From Motiliproteus sediminis (lineage in GTDB: Bacteria; Pseudomonadota; Gammaproteobacteria; Pseudomonadales; Balneatricaceae): a stretch of DNA of 64,000 nucleotides. The notes under the pieces were generated by a model, which was given only the letters and a program-made list of their open reading frames with translations, ran no database searches and had not been told where the DNA came from. The stretch is from the NCBI RefSeq assembly GCF_017912535.1, contig NZ_JAERQK010000012.1, positions 1 to 64,000 of the forward strand, written 5' to 3'. This document shows, in pieces, positions 48,148 to 57,460 of the stretch. The position numbers and the translations under genes were made by a program. Numbering within the stretch: position 1 is the first letter of the stretch; the number at the start of each line of letters is the position of its first letter.

Positions 48148-51100
48148 TTAGGGGGCGGGAGCATTATACTGGTTTACAAATTGTTCGAAAGCGGCAAGGG
48201 GCATCGGCTTGCCGTAATAGAACCCCTGCAGATAATTGCATTCCAGGGAGTGCAAAAACTCTTTCTGCGAATCAAGCTCTACCCCTTCAGCGACCACTTC
48301 CAGCTCCAGACTGCGCGCCATGGCAACAATCGCCTCAACCAGGGCAGCATCGCCCCGATCTCCCGGCAGCCCCATGATGAACGAACGGTCGATCTTGAGA
48401 ATATCGATCGGAAAGTGCTTCAGGTAGCTAAGCGATGAATAGCCGGTGCCAAAGTCATCCATCGACAGCCGCACGCCAAGATCGCGAATCTGCTGCAGAC
48501 TGCGCAGCGCTCGCTCATCTTCCATCAACATGCTTTCAGTGATCTCCAGCACTAGCGACCCGGTATCGACGCGCGATTCCCTGATCACGCGACAGATCGT
48601 CTCGACACCGTTGGACTCGAAACACTGCTTGGGCGACATATTGACCGCCACCCGTAACGACAGCTGACCCTGCGCAGCCCAGCTGTTGAGCTGCTGACAC
48701 ACCTGTTCCAGCACCCATTGGCCGATAGGTACGATAAGCCCGGTTTCTTCGGCCAGCGGGATAAAGCGTCCCGGCGGGATTACGCCCTGCTCTGGATGGT
48801 TCCAACGGATCAGCGCCTCAGCGCCGGTGACGCGGCCTCCCTGCATGCCAATCAGGGGCTGATAGTAAACCTCAAACTGCTGCTCCACCACCGCCCGGCG
48901 CAGATCTTTCTCCAGATCGGCCCGGGCCTGCGCTTCAACATTCATCTCATGGGTGAAGAAGCGGTAGCCATTACCACCCGCCTCTTTGGCACGCCACATG
49001 GCACTGTCGGCATGGTGCAGCAGTGCAGTAACGTCCTCGGCATCGATGGGGTAGAGGGAGATCCCGATACTGGCCGCCAGATAAGCTTCGCCCTTGTCGA
49101 GCTGGAACGGTTTGGCAAGGCGATGGACCAGCGCCGAGGCCACCTGTTCGGCGTCGTGACTGCTGCGAATCTCCGGCAGCACCACCAGAAACTCGTCGCC
49201 ATTCAGGCGCGCCACGGTGTCGGATTCACCCACCACCGAACTCAGGCGTGAGCCGGTATCTTTCAGCAGACTGTCACCCGCATCATGACCATAGGTATCG
49301 TTAACCCATTTGAAGCGATCGATGCCGATATGCAGCACCGCCAACTGTGTTTTCAGGCGCTTGGCGCGCGATAACGCCGAATAGAGCCGGTCAGACGCCA
49401 GCATGCGGTTAGGCAGCTCCGTCAGCAGGTCATAGTTGGCTTGCTGATAGAGCAGCCCTTCGGTTTCCTTGCGCTTGGAAATATCACTGAATACCGCTAC
49501 AAACTGCTCAACCTGACCAAAGTCATCGAGCACCCGCACAATCGACAACCACTCCGGGAAGATCTCACCGTTTTTGCGTCGATTCCAGATCTCTCCCTCC
49601 CAGCGGTTATTAGCCAGCAGCTCACGATTCATCTCTTCATAGAAGCCCGCATCATGATGCCCCGAGCTCAAAATACCGGGATCGCGCCCAATGACTTCGT
49701 CCGCTTCATAGCCGGAGATGCGGGTAAACGCCGGGTTAACCATCTGGATCTTGTTGTCTGAATTGGTGACGATAATCGCCTCGGAAGTGGTATCGAATAC
49801 GGTCGATGCCATTTTCAGGCGCGCGTCTTTCTGCTTGCGTTCGGTAATATCATCAGTCAACAGCACAAAGTGCGATGGTGCCTTGCCGTCCACTGAGATG
49901 GGATAGATGGATGAGCTGACCCAGTAAAGCTCACCATTCTTGCGCCGGTTCAGAAGCTCCCCGTGCCAGTTGTCGCCGGTGCGAATCGTCTGCCACAACT
50001 CCTGATAGAATTCGGCACTCTGCTTGCCGGACTTGAGCATCCGCGGATTCTGCCCAAGTAACTCTTCGCGGCTATATCCGCTGATACGAACGAAGGCATC
50101 GTTGACGAACTCAATCCCGCCACCCACATCGGTGATGACCACCGCGGAGGGGCTCTGCTCCACCACGCAGGAAAGCTTGCGCAGGCTCTTGTCAGCCGCT
50201 ATGCGCTCCAGCTCCGCCGCCGCCCGCACCGCAAATATCTCCAGCATCGATTTGGCAATTTCGGGGTTAGCCAACGGATGTCGATCCAATAGTACCAACA
50301 CCCCGACCACATGACCTTCGGAGTTAATCAGGCGAGTGCCGGCGTAACTCTCAATACCCATCTCAGCCAACAGCAAATCCTGCGGGAACAAGCTGGCGAC
50401 GTCGCGCTCAAAAGCACAGACCCCACCCGCGGCTGCCTGCTCACAGGGGCTCCCGGACAGCGCATAGCTGAAATTGTCCGCCTTGGCGCCGTCGGCCCGC
50501 ACGGCGATGGTGTGCGCATGGTCATCACCTTGCCCGAACCGGGCAATAAACGCATAATCCACATCCAGCGCGTCGGCCAGATAGGCCACCAGCGCATCGA
50601 AAAACGCCTCACCCAGAACCCCCGATACTCCTTCGGAGATGGTGTTGAGTATTCGTTCGGTACGCCGACTGACCGTGATATCCCGGCAGATCCCCTCCAC
50701 CGCAACCGCCTGGCCCCGATCATTACTGACCGTCCGCGCCGACTGCATGATCCAGCGCTGACGACCGCTGGAGTCGGTGATCGAATACTCGAACGTCAGC
50801 GGCATTTCGCCCTTGCTCAACTGATACCAGTAATCGCTGAACGCCGCCTGGCTATCCGGATGGACGATACGGTGAATGAAGCCGCTATCGCCAAGAAATC
50901 GATCCGGCTCAAACCCGAACACATTGGCAGCGGCCTGACTGACGAACTCGTAATGCTGGTCGCTGAGACGGACCCGGTACAGCACCTCGTCGAGGCCATT
51001 AATCAGTTCGCGGTATTTTTTCTCACTCGCTTTCAGCGCCTGCTCGACCCACTTGCGCTCGGTACTGTCGCGACTGACCCCGATCATCCCCACCACGTCA

Positions 51101-52329
51101 CCTTCGGCATCCAAAAAGGGCACCTTGAGCGTATCAAGCAATACGCTGCGTCCGTCACAAAAGGTCACCCACTCTTCGGCGCGCAGGCTACTTGAGTCAG
51201 CGAGCAGCGACTGGTCCAATTCGTGGAAATGGGCTGGCATGTCATGGGGGAACAGCTCAGCATCCCGGTGCTTGAGCAGTTGATAGCGGGGCAGCCCGAT
51301 ATAACGCTCGAACGCCTTGTTGCAACTCAGATAGTTACCTTGCAAGTCCTTGCAGAAGATCAGGTCAGGCACACAATCGATAATCGCATTCACCAGCGCC
51401 TTCTCTTTTTTCAGCGCATCGACGGTGTGCTCATAGTCACGCGTCTTGGCCAACACCTCTTGGCGCAAACGGCTGGGCGCCATTAACAGCACCAGCACCA
51501 GCCAGCCGGCCACCAACGCCAGCAGCACACCAAAAACATAAAACCACCAAGGCTGCGGCACGGGCTCCCAGCCCCGACTGGGGATGGCCGCCAGCTCCCA
51601 GTTACCCGATGGCAGCGACACTTTGGTAATCAGCGGGCGGTCTTCAAAGGCCGCTGGGGGACCAAAGAATACGCCGCCCCGTGCACCTTCGCCATCCACT
51701 CCCCGCAGTGCATAGACCAGTCCCCCGGTGTCGTCATCAAAGAAACCCGCGTCACGGTACAAGGGTTCAACGTCCAGCAGGATGGTGGCAAAGCCCCAAA
51801 ACTCCTCTTTATCGCCCGCTTCGTGATAGATCGGCTGGCGACCAATCAGCGCAGTGCCTCCCTGCATCAGTGCAACCGGTCCGGCAAGCACGTAACGACG
51901 GTTGTCGATCGCTTTGCGCACCGCATCCCGCCGCTTGGGATCGGCTAACAGGTCATGACCGATTACTGCTTCATTACCCTTGATGGGGTAGACATACCGC
52001 ACCACCGCCCCCGGCTGCAGCTGCAGGCTGCGGATACCGATCCGGCCACCCTGCAGCTCACGCGCGTAGTCCAGAAATTCCTGAGTAGAAAACGAACGCT
52101 CCGAGCGGATAAAGGTTTTGGCAAAGGCCGCCAGCCCCTGCACCAGTGACAAACGCTCGTTAAGACTGGATTCAAGCTTGGCGCGGGTGGAACTGAGGGC
52201 ACGCTGAACATCGGCGCGGCTGGCCTGGTAGCTGCTCTGGCGTTCAACGCCATCGAGCCACCAGACAAAAGTGAGAATAAGCAGCGTTGTCAGCAGGGCA
52301 CAGATCTGGGGGAAAAACCGGTATCCCAT
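48148..52329 (-). CDS. CHASE-PAS-GAF-GGDEF-EAL signalling protein
   Basis: About 1393 residues. Two membrane helices (about 5-25 and 260-285) bracket a periplasmic CHASE domain. Then come PAS (about 315-430), PAS (440-560), GAF (575-715), PAS (720-840), PAS (845-965), GGDEF (970-1130) and EAL (1145-1393). The EAL domain has the motifs for c-di-GMP hydrolysis: EALIRW, DDFGTGYSSLSYL and VAEGVE. The GGDEF site reads LNGDEF, first glycine replaced, so synthase activity is doubtful. ATG 52329 is preferred over GTG 52350, which overlaps its own ribosome site. It lies between cytochrome and ccm genes and may link periplasmic or redox cues to biofilm state. Confidence 0.92.
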   Translation of the reverse strand: MGYRFFPQICALLTTLLILTFVWWLDGVERQSSYQASRADVQRALSSTRAKLESSLNERLSLVQGLAAFAKTFIRSERSFSTQEFLDYARELQGGRIGIRSLQLQPGAVVRYVYPIKGNEAVIGHDLLADPKRRDAVRKAIDNRRYVLAGPVALMQGGTALIGRQPIYHEAGDKEEFWGFATILLDVEPLYRDAGFFDDDTGGLVYALRGVDGEGARGGVFFGPPAAFEDRPLITKVSLPSGNWELAAIPSRGWEPVPQPWWFYVFGVLLALVAGWLVLVLLMAPSRLRQEVLAKTRDYEHTVDALKKEKALVNAIIDCVPDLIFCKDLQGNYLSCNKAFERYIGLPRYQLLKHRDAELFPHDMPAHFHELDQSLLADSSSLRAEEWVTFCDGRSVLLDTLKVPFLDAEGDVVGMIGVSRDSTERKWVEQALKASEKKYRELINGLDEVLYRVRLSDQHYEFVSQAAANVFGFEPDRFLGDSGFIHRIVHPDSQAAFSDYWYQLSKGEMPLTFEYSITDSSGRQRWIMQSARTVSNDRGQAVAVEGICRDITVSRRTERILNTISEGVSGVLGEAFFDALVAYLADALDVDYAFIARFGQGDDHAHTIAVRADGAKADNFSYALSGSPCEQAAAGGVCAFERDVASLFPQDLLLAEMGIESYAGTRLINSEGHVVGVLVLLDRHPLANPEIAKSMLEIFAVRAAAELERIAADKSLRKLSCVVEQSPSAVVITDVGGGIEFVNDAFVRISGYSREELLGQNPRMLKSGKQSAEFYQELWQTIRTGDNWHGELLNRRKNGELYWVSSSIYPISVDGKAPSHFVLLTDDITERKQKDARLKMASTVFDTTSEAIIVTNSDNKIQMVNPAFTRISGYEADEVIGRDPGILSSGHHDAGFYEEMNRELLANNRWEGEIWNRRKNGEIFPEWLSIVRVLDDFGQVEQFVAVFSDISKRKETEGLLYQQANYDLLTELPNRMLASDRLYSALSRAKRLKTQLAVLHIGIDRFKWVNDTYGHDAGDSLLKDTGSRLSSVVGESDTVARLNGDEFLVVLPEIRSSHDAEQVASALVHRLAKPFQLDKGEAYLAASIGISLYPIDAEDVTALLHHADSAMWRAKEAGGNGYRFFTHEMNVEAQARADLEKDLRRAVVEQQFEVYYQPLIGMQGGRVTGAEALIRWNHPEQGVIPPGRFIPLAEETGLIVPIGQWVLEQVCQQLNSWAAQGQLSLRVAVNMSPKQCFESNGVETICRVIRESRVDTGSLVLEITESMLMEDERALRSLQQIRDLGVRLSMDDFGTGYSSLSYLKHFPIDILKIDRSFIMGLPGDRGDAALVEAIVAMARSLELEVVAEGVELDSQKEFLHSLECNYLQGFYYGKPMPLAAFEQFVNQYNAPAP

Positions 52330-52444
52330 GAAAACGTTACCCTGAAACACTCCTTAGTTTTCGAACTCAATACTCGCCTTGCGCGACTACCGATACAAAC
52401 TGGAGTTCATTGTATGCAAATGTTTTTTAAAAAAACAGCAATAA

Positions 52445-52476
52445 AAAGCCCGACGCGCTCACGCTCGCCGGGCTTT
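52445..52476 (-). terminator. Terminator after cytochrome c5
   Basis: AAAGCCCG (52445-52452) and CGGGCTTT (52469-52476) pair with an inner small hairpin; five Ts follow on the minus strand. Confidence 0.85.
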
Positions 52477-52511
52477 GTTTGGGCACAGACTCGCAAGTCT
52501 GTGAACCGGTA

Positions 52512-52799
52512 TTACTTAACCATAAACTCGATCGCAGCCTTCAGGTCTTCATCGGTGCAATCTGCACACAGACCTTTCGGGGGCATAGCGCCCTTACCTG
52601 CTTTTGAACTGGCAACCAGCGCATCGATACCGGCAGCCAGGCGAGGTGCCCATGCATCGGCGTCGTGTGCCTTGGGAGCACCCGCAACACCTGCCGCGTG
52701 GCAGTTGACGCAGGCTTTGTTGTATACGGCTTCGCCATCAGCAGCGAAAACACCAGAACTCAGCAGCGCAGCAGCCGCAAAAGCAATAACTTTTTTCAT
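52512..52799 (-). CDS. Cytochrome c5-type monoheme cytochrome
   Basis: 95 residues with a signal peptide (cleaved near VFAA) and one haem site CVNCH at residue 30. The distal methionine is in GAMPPKG, and an extra CADC pair is typical of cytochrome c5. A soluble periplasmic one-electron carrier. The same fold forms the N-terminal domain of the 54101-55063 protein. It lies at the end of the multihaem cluster and is closed by a terminator. Confidence 0.95.
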   Translation of the reverse strand: MKKVIAFAAAALLSSGVFAADGEAVYNKACVNCHAAGVAGAPKAHDADAWAPRLAAGIDALVASSKAGKGAMPPKGLCADCTDEDLKAAIEFMVK

Positions 52800-52929
52800 A
52801 GTTCCAACCTATTACCGTGTTGACAATAACGCTCTAAAGAGCAGCGAGAGAATATACCAGATGGTTATGCCCGAGAGTATCTATGAATTAGTCTCATAGG
52901 CCCATCGCTACATTCCGACTTCGTTTAAC

Positions 52930-53988
52930 TTACCCCGGCACGTAGATGCCACCGGAGCGCAGCGCGCGAACAATCTGCTTACGCGCATCCTCCAGATGCT
53001 TGATCGCGGTTTCGTGATCCCCTCCGCCTGCAGCGGCCTCGGCTTTGGCGCGGTCGCCCTCGGCCACTTCGACAAAGCGATCAACCTGCTTGGCGACATA
53101 GGCCGAACTCTTGCGCTTGGACTCCAGCAGCACATCAACCAACAGCAACTGTGATTTATAACGCTCCAGTTCGTAGTCGTACTCATCCTTCTTGGTGGCG
53201 AAGTTCAGACTCCGAACCAGCGTATCGCCGCCGCGCATCGTTTCAATGGAGTCGCGCAGCATTTCGAAGCTTTCGCGCAACAGGTGCTGCGCATCATCAG
53301 AGCGCCCTTGAGCGAACAGATTTTCTGCCTCTACCACCAGCACCCTGACCTGTTCCCGCAACGCCTTGCCTTCGCCGTTCGCGCCTTTCTCCTGACTGAT
53401 ACGCTCATGCTGCTCGACAAACGTATCCACCGAACGATGCAGCTTGTCGAAATCCGCCTTTTTCTTGGACGCCAGCACTTTCTCCGGCGAGGCTGAGCGA
53501 ATCGCCGTGTACATCGCTTTCACCGCATCATTCAGCAACCGCGAGGCTTCACTCTTCTCGGTCGCCTCGGTTGCCTGCCGGTACAACGCCTTGGCCTTTT
53601 CGTGATACTCCAGCGCCTTGGGGCTATCACTTTCCATAACCTGCTTGGCACCCGATGAGGAATAGATCAGTTTTACCACCTTGTCCATCCGCGGATCCAT
53701 CGCCATCGCACTGCTGCTCGCTGGCTTTGGCGGCTCATTACTGGTCACTTTGACCGGCGCGGCAGGCTCGGTGGCAACGGCTGCAACCACCTGCGGCTCC
53801 GCCGGAGCAGTATTCACAGGCGCAGCAACGGGCTCAACCTCTTGCGCAACCGGCTGGACCGGCGCCTGAACCTGTGGCTCAGCCTGAGCCGCGGGGGCAG
53901 CCGCTGCAGGAGCCACTGCGTTTTTCTCCGGGACCGACTGACAACCTGCCAACACCAATCCTACTGCTACTACTAATGCCTTTTTCAT
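52930..53988 (-). CDS. Lipoprotein of an unrecognised helical family (paralogue of 41282-42166)
   Basis: 352 residues. Lipobox VLAGC at about residue 16 is followed by a long Ala/Pro/Gln/Glu linker (to about 95), then an all-helical domain. The domain carries MRGGDTLVRSLNF and EYDYELERYKSQLLL, shared with the secreted protein at 41282. The linker length would allow it to reach across the periplasm. No haem motif. Its place between cytochrome genes suggests a structural or adaptor role in the electron-transfer cluster; function otherwise unknown. Confidence 0.8.
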   Translation of the reverse strand: MKKALVVAVGLVLAGCQSVPEKNAVAPAAAAPAAQAEPQVQAPVQPVAQEVEPVAAPVNTAPAEPQVVAAVATEPAAPVKVTSNEPPKPASSSAMAMDPRMDKVVKLIYSSSGAKQVMESDSPKALEYHEKAKALYRQATEATEKSEASRLLNDAVKAMYTAIRSASPEKVLASKKKADFDKLHRSVDTFVEQHERISQEKGANGEGKALREQVRVLVVEAENLFAQGRSDDAQHLLRESFEMLRDSIETMRGGDTLVRSLNFATKKDEYDYELERYKSQLLLVDVLLESKRKSSAYVAKQVDRFVEVAEGDRAKAEAAAGGGDHETAIKHLEDARKQIVRALRSGGIYVPG

Positions 53989-54049
53989 AACCTATTCTCG
54001 CTGAGTTACCTGAACCGTCGCTGAACGACTCATAGGACAGAAAACACAA

Positions 54050-54084
54050 AAAGCCGACCGCTAACAGAGTTAACAATCGGCTTT
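54050..54084 (-). terminator. Terminator after the fused tetrahaem cytochrome gene
   Basis: AAAGCCGA and TCGGCTTT pair across a loop that can fold further; five Ts follow on the minus strand, 17 bp past the stop of the 54101 gene. Confidence 0.75.
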
Positions 54085-54100
54085 CTCTCAGGCTGCCAAG

Positions 54101-55063
54101 TTACTCTTTAAACGCAACAGATTTCTTGGACTTGGAGTGGCAGCGTTTACATTCGGTGACAGGGAATGCCACCTTGCCATGACAGACGCCACACTTCTGA
54201 CCCAACAGGATCGCCGCCATGCTGATCTGGTTGGCCCCTTTCTTGGGCACAAAGATATCCGGGTGACAGTTGGAACAGTCGAGCCACTCCGTGTGCTGCT
54301 TGTGGGGATAAACCACGTCAGGCATCGAGCCCTTCACTTCGCGCACAATATTCAGATCCATCACGAACGGCTTCTTGGTCGGGTCCAACCGGTCGAAACG
54401 CGGGTTGATTGTTCCTGCTTCAAGGGTTTTCACCCAGTCGACGCGGTTGCCGGAGATACCCGGTGCAAATCCCTGCATACCTTCTCGCGGGGACTGCAGC
54501 AGCACGACGCCTTCGTTGTCCGGATCATGAATACCGTCTTCTGCCGGCGGCGGGTTCCACTCATCAGCCGATTTCATCAACCGGTTAAACTTCACCGTCG
54601 GCTTTGGCTTGGCGGCAGCTACCGGCGCAGATTTGGCCTTGGGTTCCGCTTTAGGCTCAGCTTTGGCAACCGGTTTGACCGGCGCCTTTTTCTCAACAGG
54701 CTTGGCGGCAGCGGCTTTGGCAGCACCACCATCCAGCTTAAGACCAGCGGCATCGACCATATAGGCCACGGCATTGGTGATATCAGCATCACTCAGCGCG
54801 GGATTGCCACCACGAGCCGGCATGCTGTTCAGGCCGTTCAGCGCATGGTCGAGCAGGGTTTTACGCCCCTGATCGACACGGACTTGCCAATCTTCTTTGA
54901 CGCCCAGTTTGGGAGCTCCCATGACGCCTGATTTGTGGCAGGCGAAGCAGGCCTTGTCATAGATACCCTTACCCGCAGCCAGATCATCTGCTGCCACGGC
55001 AGCGAATGAAAAGGAGGCGAGCAGCGCGGCCTGTGCAGACCGTTTAAAGATTGTTACCAACAC
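54101..55063 (-). CDS. Fused cytochrome: c5 domain plus c7-type triheme domain (4 haems)
   Basis: 320 residues with a signal peptide (cleaved near AVAA). The N-terminal cytochrome c5 domain has CFACH at about 39 and a distal Met in NSMPARGG. An Ala/Lys/Pro linker (about 115-160) leads to a C-terminal triheme domain with CSNCH (263), CGVCH (291) and CKRCH (305). The triheme part matches the whole of the neighbouring 55075 protein. The fusion would pass electrons from a c5-type carrier into a short haem wire. GTG 55063 has a strong AAGGAGG. It follows the triheme gene by 11 bp. Confidence 0.92.
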   Translation of the reverse strand: MLVTIFKRSAQAALLASFSFAAVAADDLAAGKGIYDKACFACHKSGVMGAPKLGVKEDWQVRVDQGRKTLLDHALNGLNSMPARGGNPALSDADITNAVAYMVDAAGLKLDGGAAKAAAAKPVEKKAPVKPVAKAEPKAEPKAKSAPVAAAKPKPTVKFNRLMKSADEWNPPPAEDGIHDPDNEGVVLLQSPREGMQGFAPGISGNRVDWVKTLEAGTINPRFDRLDPTKKPFVMDLNIVREVKGSMPDVVYPHKQHTEWLDCSNCHPDIFVPKKGANQISMAAILLGQKCGVCHGKVAFPVTECKRCHSKSKKSVAFKE

Positions 55064-55074
55064 GATCCACCTCC

Positions 55075-55482
55075 TTATTTACGGTCAACGAGTTTTTGTA
55101 CGGTACTGTGGTGAACCTGAGTCGGCGTACCCGGCTTGCCGGAGTGGCACAGGTTACAGTTCTCGGGAGACCATGCGATTTCGCCGTTGTGGCAGGCGCC
55201 ACAGAACTCACCATCAATGATTTTCAACATATTGATTTTGTTGCCGCCGGCCTGAAATTTGAAACCAAGATCAGCGTGGCACACTTTGCAACGGAAACGG
55301 ATGCGGTGAAACCAGTGCGGGAAAATGGCCGGGCGCATACCCGCCTCATCGGAATAGTTGTTGATCACGATGTCCCCATACTCTGCGTGGGCTGCGGTCG
55401 AACCGATCAACCCACCAAGCAAGAGGCACATCGCCAGTGCGATCCGGCGTACGGTCGCTAGCGTGCTGACTGCCTTCATCAT
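55075..55482 (-). CDS. Periplasmic c7-type triheme cytochrome
   Basis: 135 residues with a signal peptide (cleaved near AHA). Haem sites are CKVCH (65), CGACH (94) and CNLCH (109), plus extra histidines (PHWFHRIRF) for bis-His ligation. This is the small triheme c7/'nanowire' domain known from metal-reducing bacteria. It is co-transcribed with the fused cytochrome downstream. A likely periplasmic shuttle between inner-membrane donors and the predicted outer-membrane conduit. Confidence 0.92.
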   Translation of the reverse strand: MMKAVSTLATVRRIALAMCLLLGGLIGSTAAHAEYGDIVINNYSDEAGMRPAIFPHWFHRIRFRCKVCHADLGFKFQAGGNKINMLKIIDGEFCGACHNGEIAWSPENCNLCHSGKPGTPTQVHHSTVQKLVDRK

Positions 55483-55556
55483 TCTGGTTTCACTCCAGTT
55501 TCTTTAGTTCAAGGTTTGAGAATCCGTTCCAACACTCACAATGCCCACAAAAAAGC

Positions 55557-55597
55557 CGCAACATTATACTGCAGCTCTGAGCGCAATTTTGCGGCGA
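55557..55597 (-). terminator. Candidate terminator after the outer-membrane barrel gene
   Basis: GCCGCAA (55557-55563) and TTGCGGC (55591-55597) pair across a long loop containing a small inner hairpin; six Ts follow on the minus strand. The long loop makes it weaker than the others. Confidence 0.6.
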
Positions 55598-55657
55598 AAC
55601 TTCGGTTCTATTGAGCTAGGACAATGAAACCAGCCATTCTGCTCAGCCGCAGCTGCG

Positions 55658-57448
55658 TTAACGACTATCCCACCGCCGGCGCACTTCAAAGAACAACGCC
55701 CCTGTTGCACCATCATCCGCTTCGGTAACCTCCACCGACAACTCCGAAGAAAGACGCCCCAAACGGTACTCCAGCGCATTCTCCCAGCGACTGTCGCGCA
55801 TTACGCTGTCATCCTCTTTTTCATAGTCCAACTGCGCGTCCAACTCGGAACGGAAGTAGAGGTTAAAGATGCCCCAGACATTGGCACGAGTATACAGGAG
55901 GGTCAACTTGCCACGAGAGCTGGCGTCGTCATCCACAGAGCTCTGCCCATCCTCGCCAACCTCACGAAAGATCTGATAATTGACATCAACTTCCCAGCGA
56001 CTGAACCGCCCTAGGTCGCCTTGGCGATTAAAACTCATGTCAATCGACTGAGCCTCGGCCCGAGTACCGAAAAACTCGCGCCGATCAGAAAACGAGAGCA
56101 GCGCATAATCCCGATAGGACTCAGCTTCACCTCGCCAACTCAGCGACGCCCGCTGACTCAGCTCGACCACATCCGAGGTTTCGCTCGCCTGGATAAAACT
56201 ACTGGAAAGATCCTGATTGATATCCAAAAGCCACTCAGAACCACGACCACCCCAACGGCGACTCAAGGTATGCCCGACCCCGGCATCGGCATCATCCGTC
56301 CGCACCGAATTGACCCACGCGACCCGGTAACGCCCAGAGGCATCCCACCGATAGTCGAACTCGCCAAGCGTGGTCAACGCCGGTGTATAGAAGGATGACA
56401 GAACCACATCGGACTGCTCACTGACACCATCCTCGCGGCGATCAACGTGAGAATAGGTCGATGACAAACTGGTACGAAAATCGCTATTGGGACGGTACTC
56501 CAACGCTACTGAACCGGTGTATTCGGTCTGACGAAAACTGGTTCGGTCGAACGTATCTTCAAAGGAACTTTCGTTCTGCCGCGCCGACAGCAGCGCATTA
56601 CCGGACCAACTCCCCAGCGGACTCCAGGTTGCGATCACATTCGTCTGCGCTCCACCGGCCCAAGCCTCAGAATCACCACTGTCTGTAGTCGAATCAAAGG
56701 CACTGACAAACTCCGACACAGACAGATCATCGCGCCAGTCATAGCGATGATCTGCGGTCAAATCGTAAGTAAGGGTCTCGCTGGCGGAAGTAGAGGATTC
56801 ATTATTGAGCTGCAGCACATTCAGCTGGGCGCTGTAATCATGCTGCCGGTAGTCACCATCAAGACGAGACAAAAAGTTGTGACGCTCGCTCTCACTGGTG
56901 CGCCGACGACGGTTCTCGTACTCGTAGCTGAAGCGATAGTCAGGTACAACCGGACTAAAGGTGTTTACCTCCTGCTGCATTCGCAACCGCAACAACTCCG
57001 ACTGCGTATCATCGCGAGAATAAAACAGCGACGAGTTAAACGGCACATGGCTACGCGGCACCAGATCAAGAGAGGCCGACAGCGACCCATCCCAGGAAAC
57101 CGACTCGTCACTACTGGTATCACCGCTGGCAACGCGATGACTAAGATTCACATCCAGATCAGAGGATAACTGTGAGAACCAGGGGCGCCAAAGGTAACCG
57201 CGACCACCGTAGCGCCCGTTCAGGGTTGTCTCGAGATCCTGAGACGACGACAGCCGCGAATCGCGGGTATTAAACAGATCGCGATCATAGGTGTATCGGG
57301 TATCCCCTGACACATAGGGCGTGTATGGCTGGAACACGAAAAACGGCTGCCCCACGCCGGGGGCAGCCTGAACCATCAAGACTCCTGACAGCAGCGAACG
57401 CACAGACCACAGCCTAAGCGCCGGCCACCCGATTCGGCCAACACGCAT
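55658..57448 (-). CDS. Predicted outer-membrane beta-barrel protein
   Basis: About 596 residues. It has a signal peptide (to about GVGQ) and then long stretches of alternating polar and aromatic residues with Ser/Asp/Arg-rich turns, without cysteines. This is the profile of a large 20-plus-stranded barrel such as MtrB/PioB-type porins. I do not recognise a named family. It follows a prolyl isomerase gene by a few bases and lies among multihaem cytochromes, as in porin-cytochrome conduits. ATG 57448 or TTG 57454 could start it. The C-terminus (FFEVRRRWDSR) ends in an amphipathic strand but not in phenylalanine. Confidence 0.78.
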   Translation of the reverse strand: MRVGRIGWPALRLWSVRSLLSGVLMVQAAPGVGQPFFVFQPYTPYVSGDTRYTYDRDLFNTRDSRLSSSQDLETTLNGRYGGRGYLWRPWFSQLSSDLDVNLSHRVASGDTSSDESVSWDGSLSASLDLVPRSHVPFNSSLFYSRDDTQSELLRLRMQQEVNTFSPVVPDYRFSYEYENRRRRTSESERHNFLSRLDGDYRQHDYSAQLNVLQLNNESSTSASETLTYDLTADHRYDWRDDLSVSEFVSAFDSTTDSGDSEAWAGGAQTNVIATWSPLGSWSGNALLSARQNESSFEDTFDRTSFRQTEYTGSVALEYRPNSDFRTSLSSTYSHVDRREDGVSEQSDVVLSSFYTPALTTLGEFDYRWDASGRYRVAWVNSVRTDDADAGVGHTLSRRWGGRGSEWLLDINQDLSSSFIQASETSDVVELSQRASLSWRGEAESYRDYALLSFSDRREFFGTRAEAQSIDMSFNRQGDLGRFSRWEVDVNYQIFREVGEDGQSSVDDDASSRGKLTLLYTRANVWGIFNLYFRSELDAQLDYEKEDDSVMRDSRWENALEYRLGRLSSELSVEVTEADDGATGALFFEVRRRWDSR

Positions 57449-57460
57449 CTCCAACGGCGA

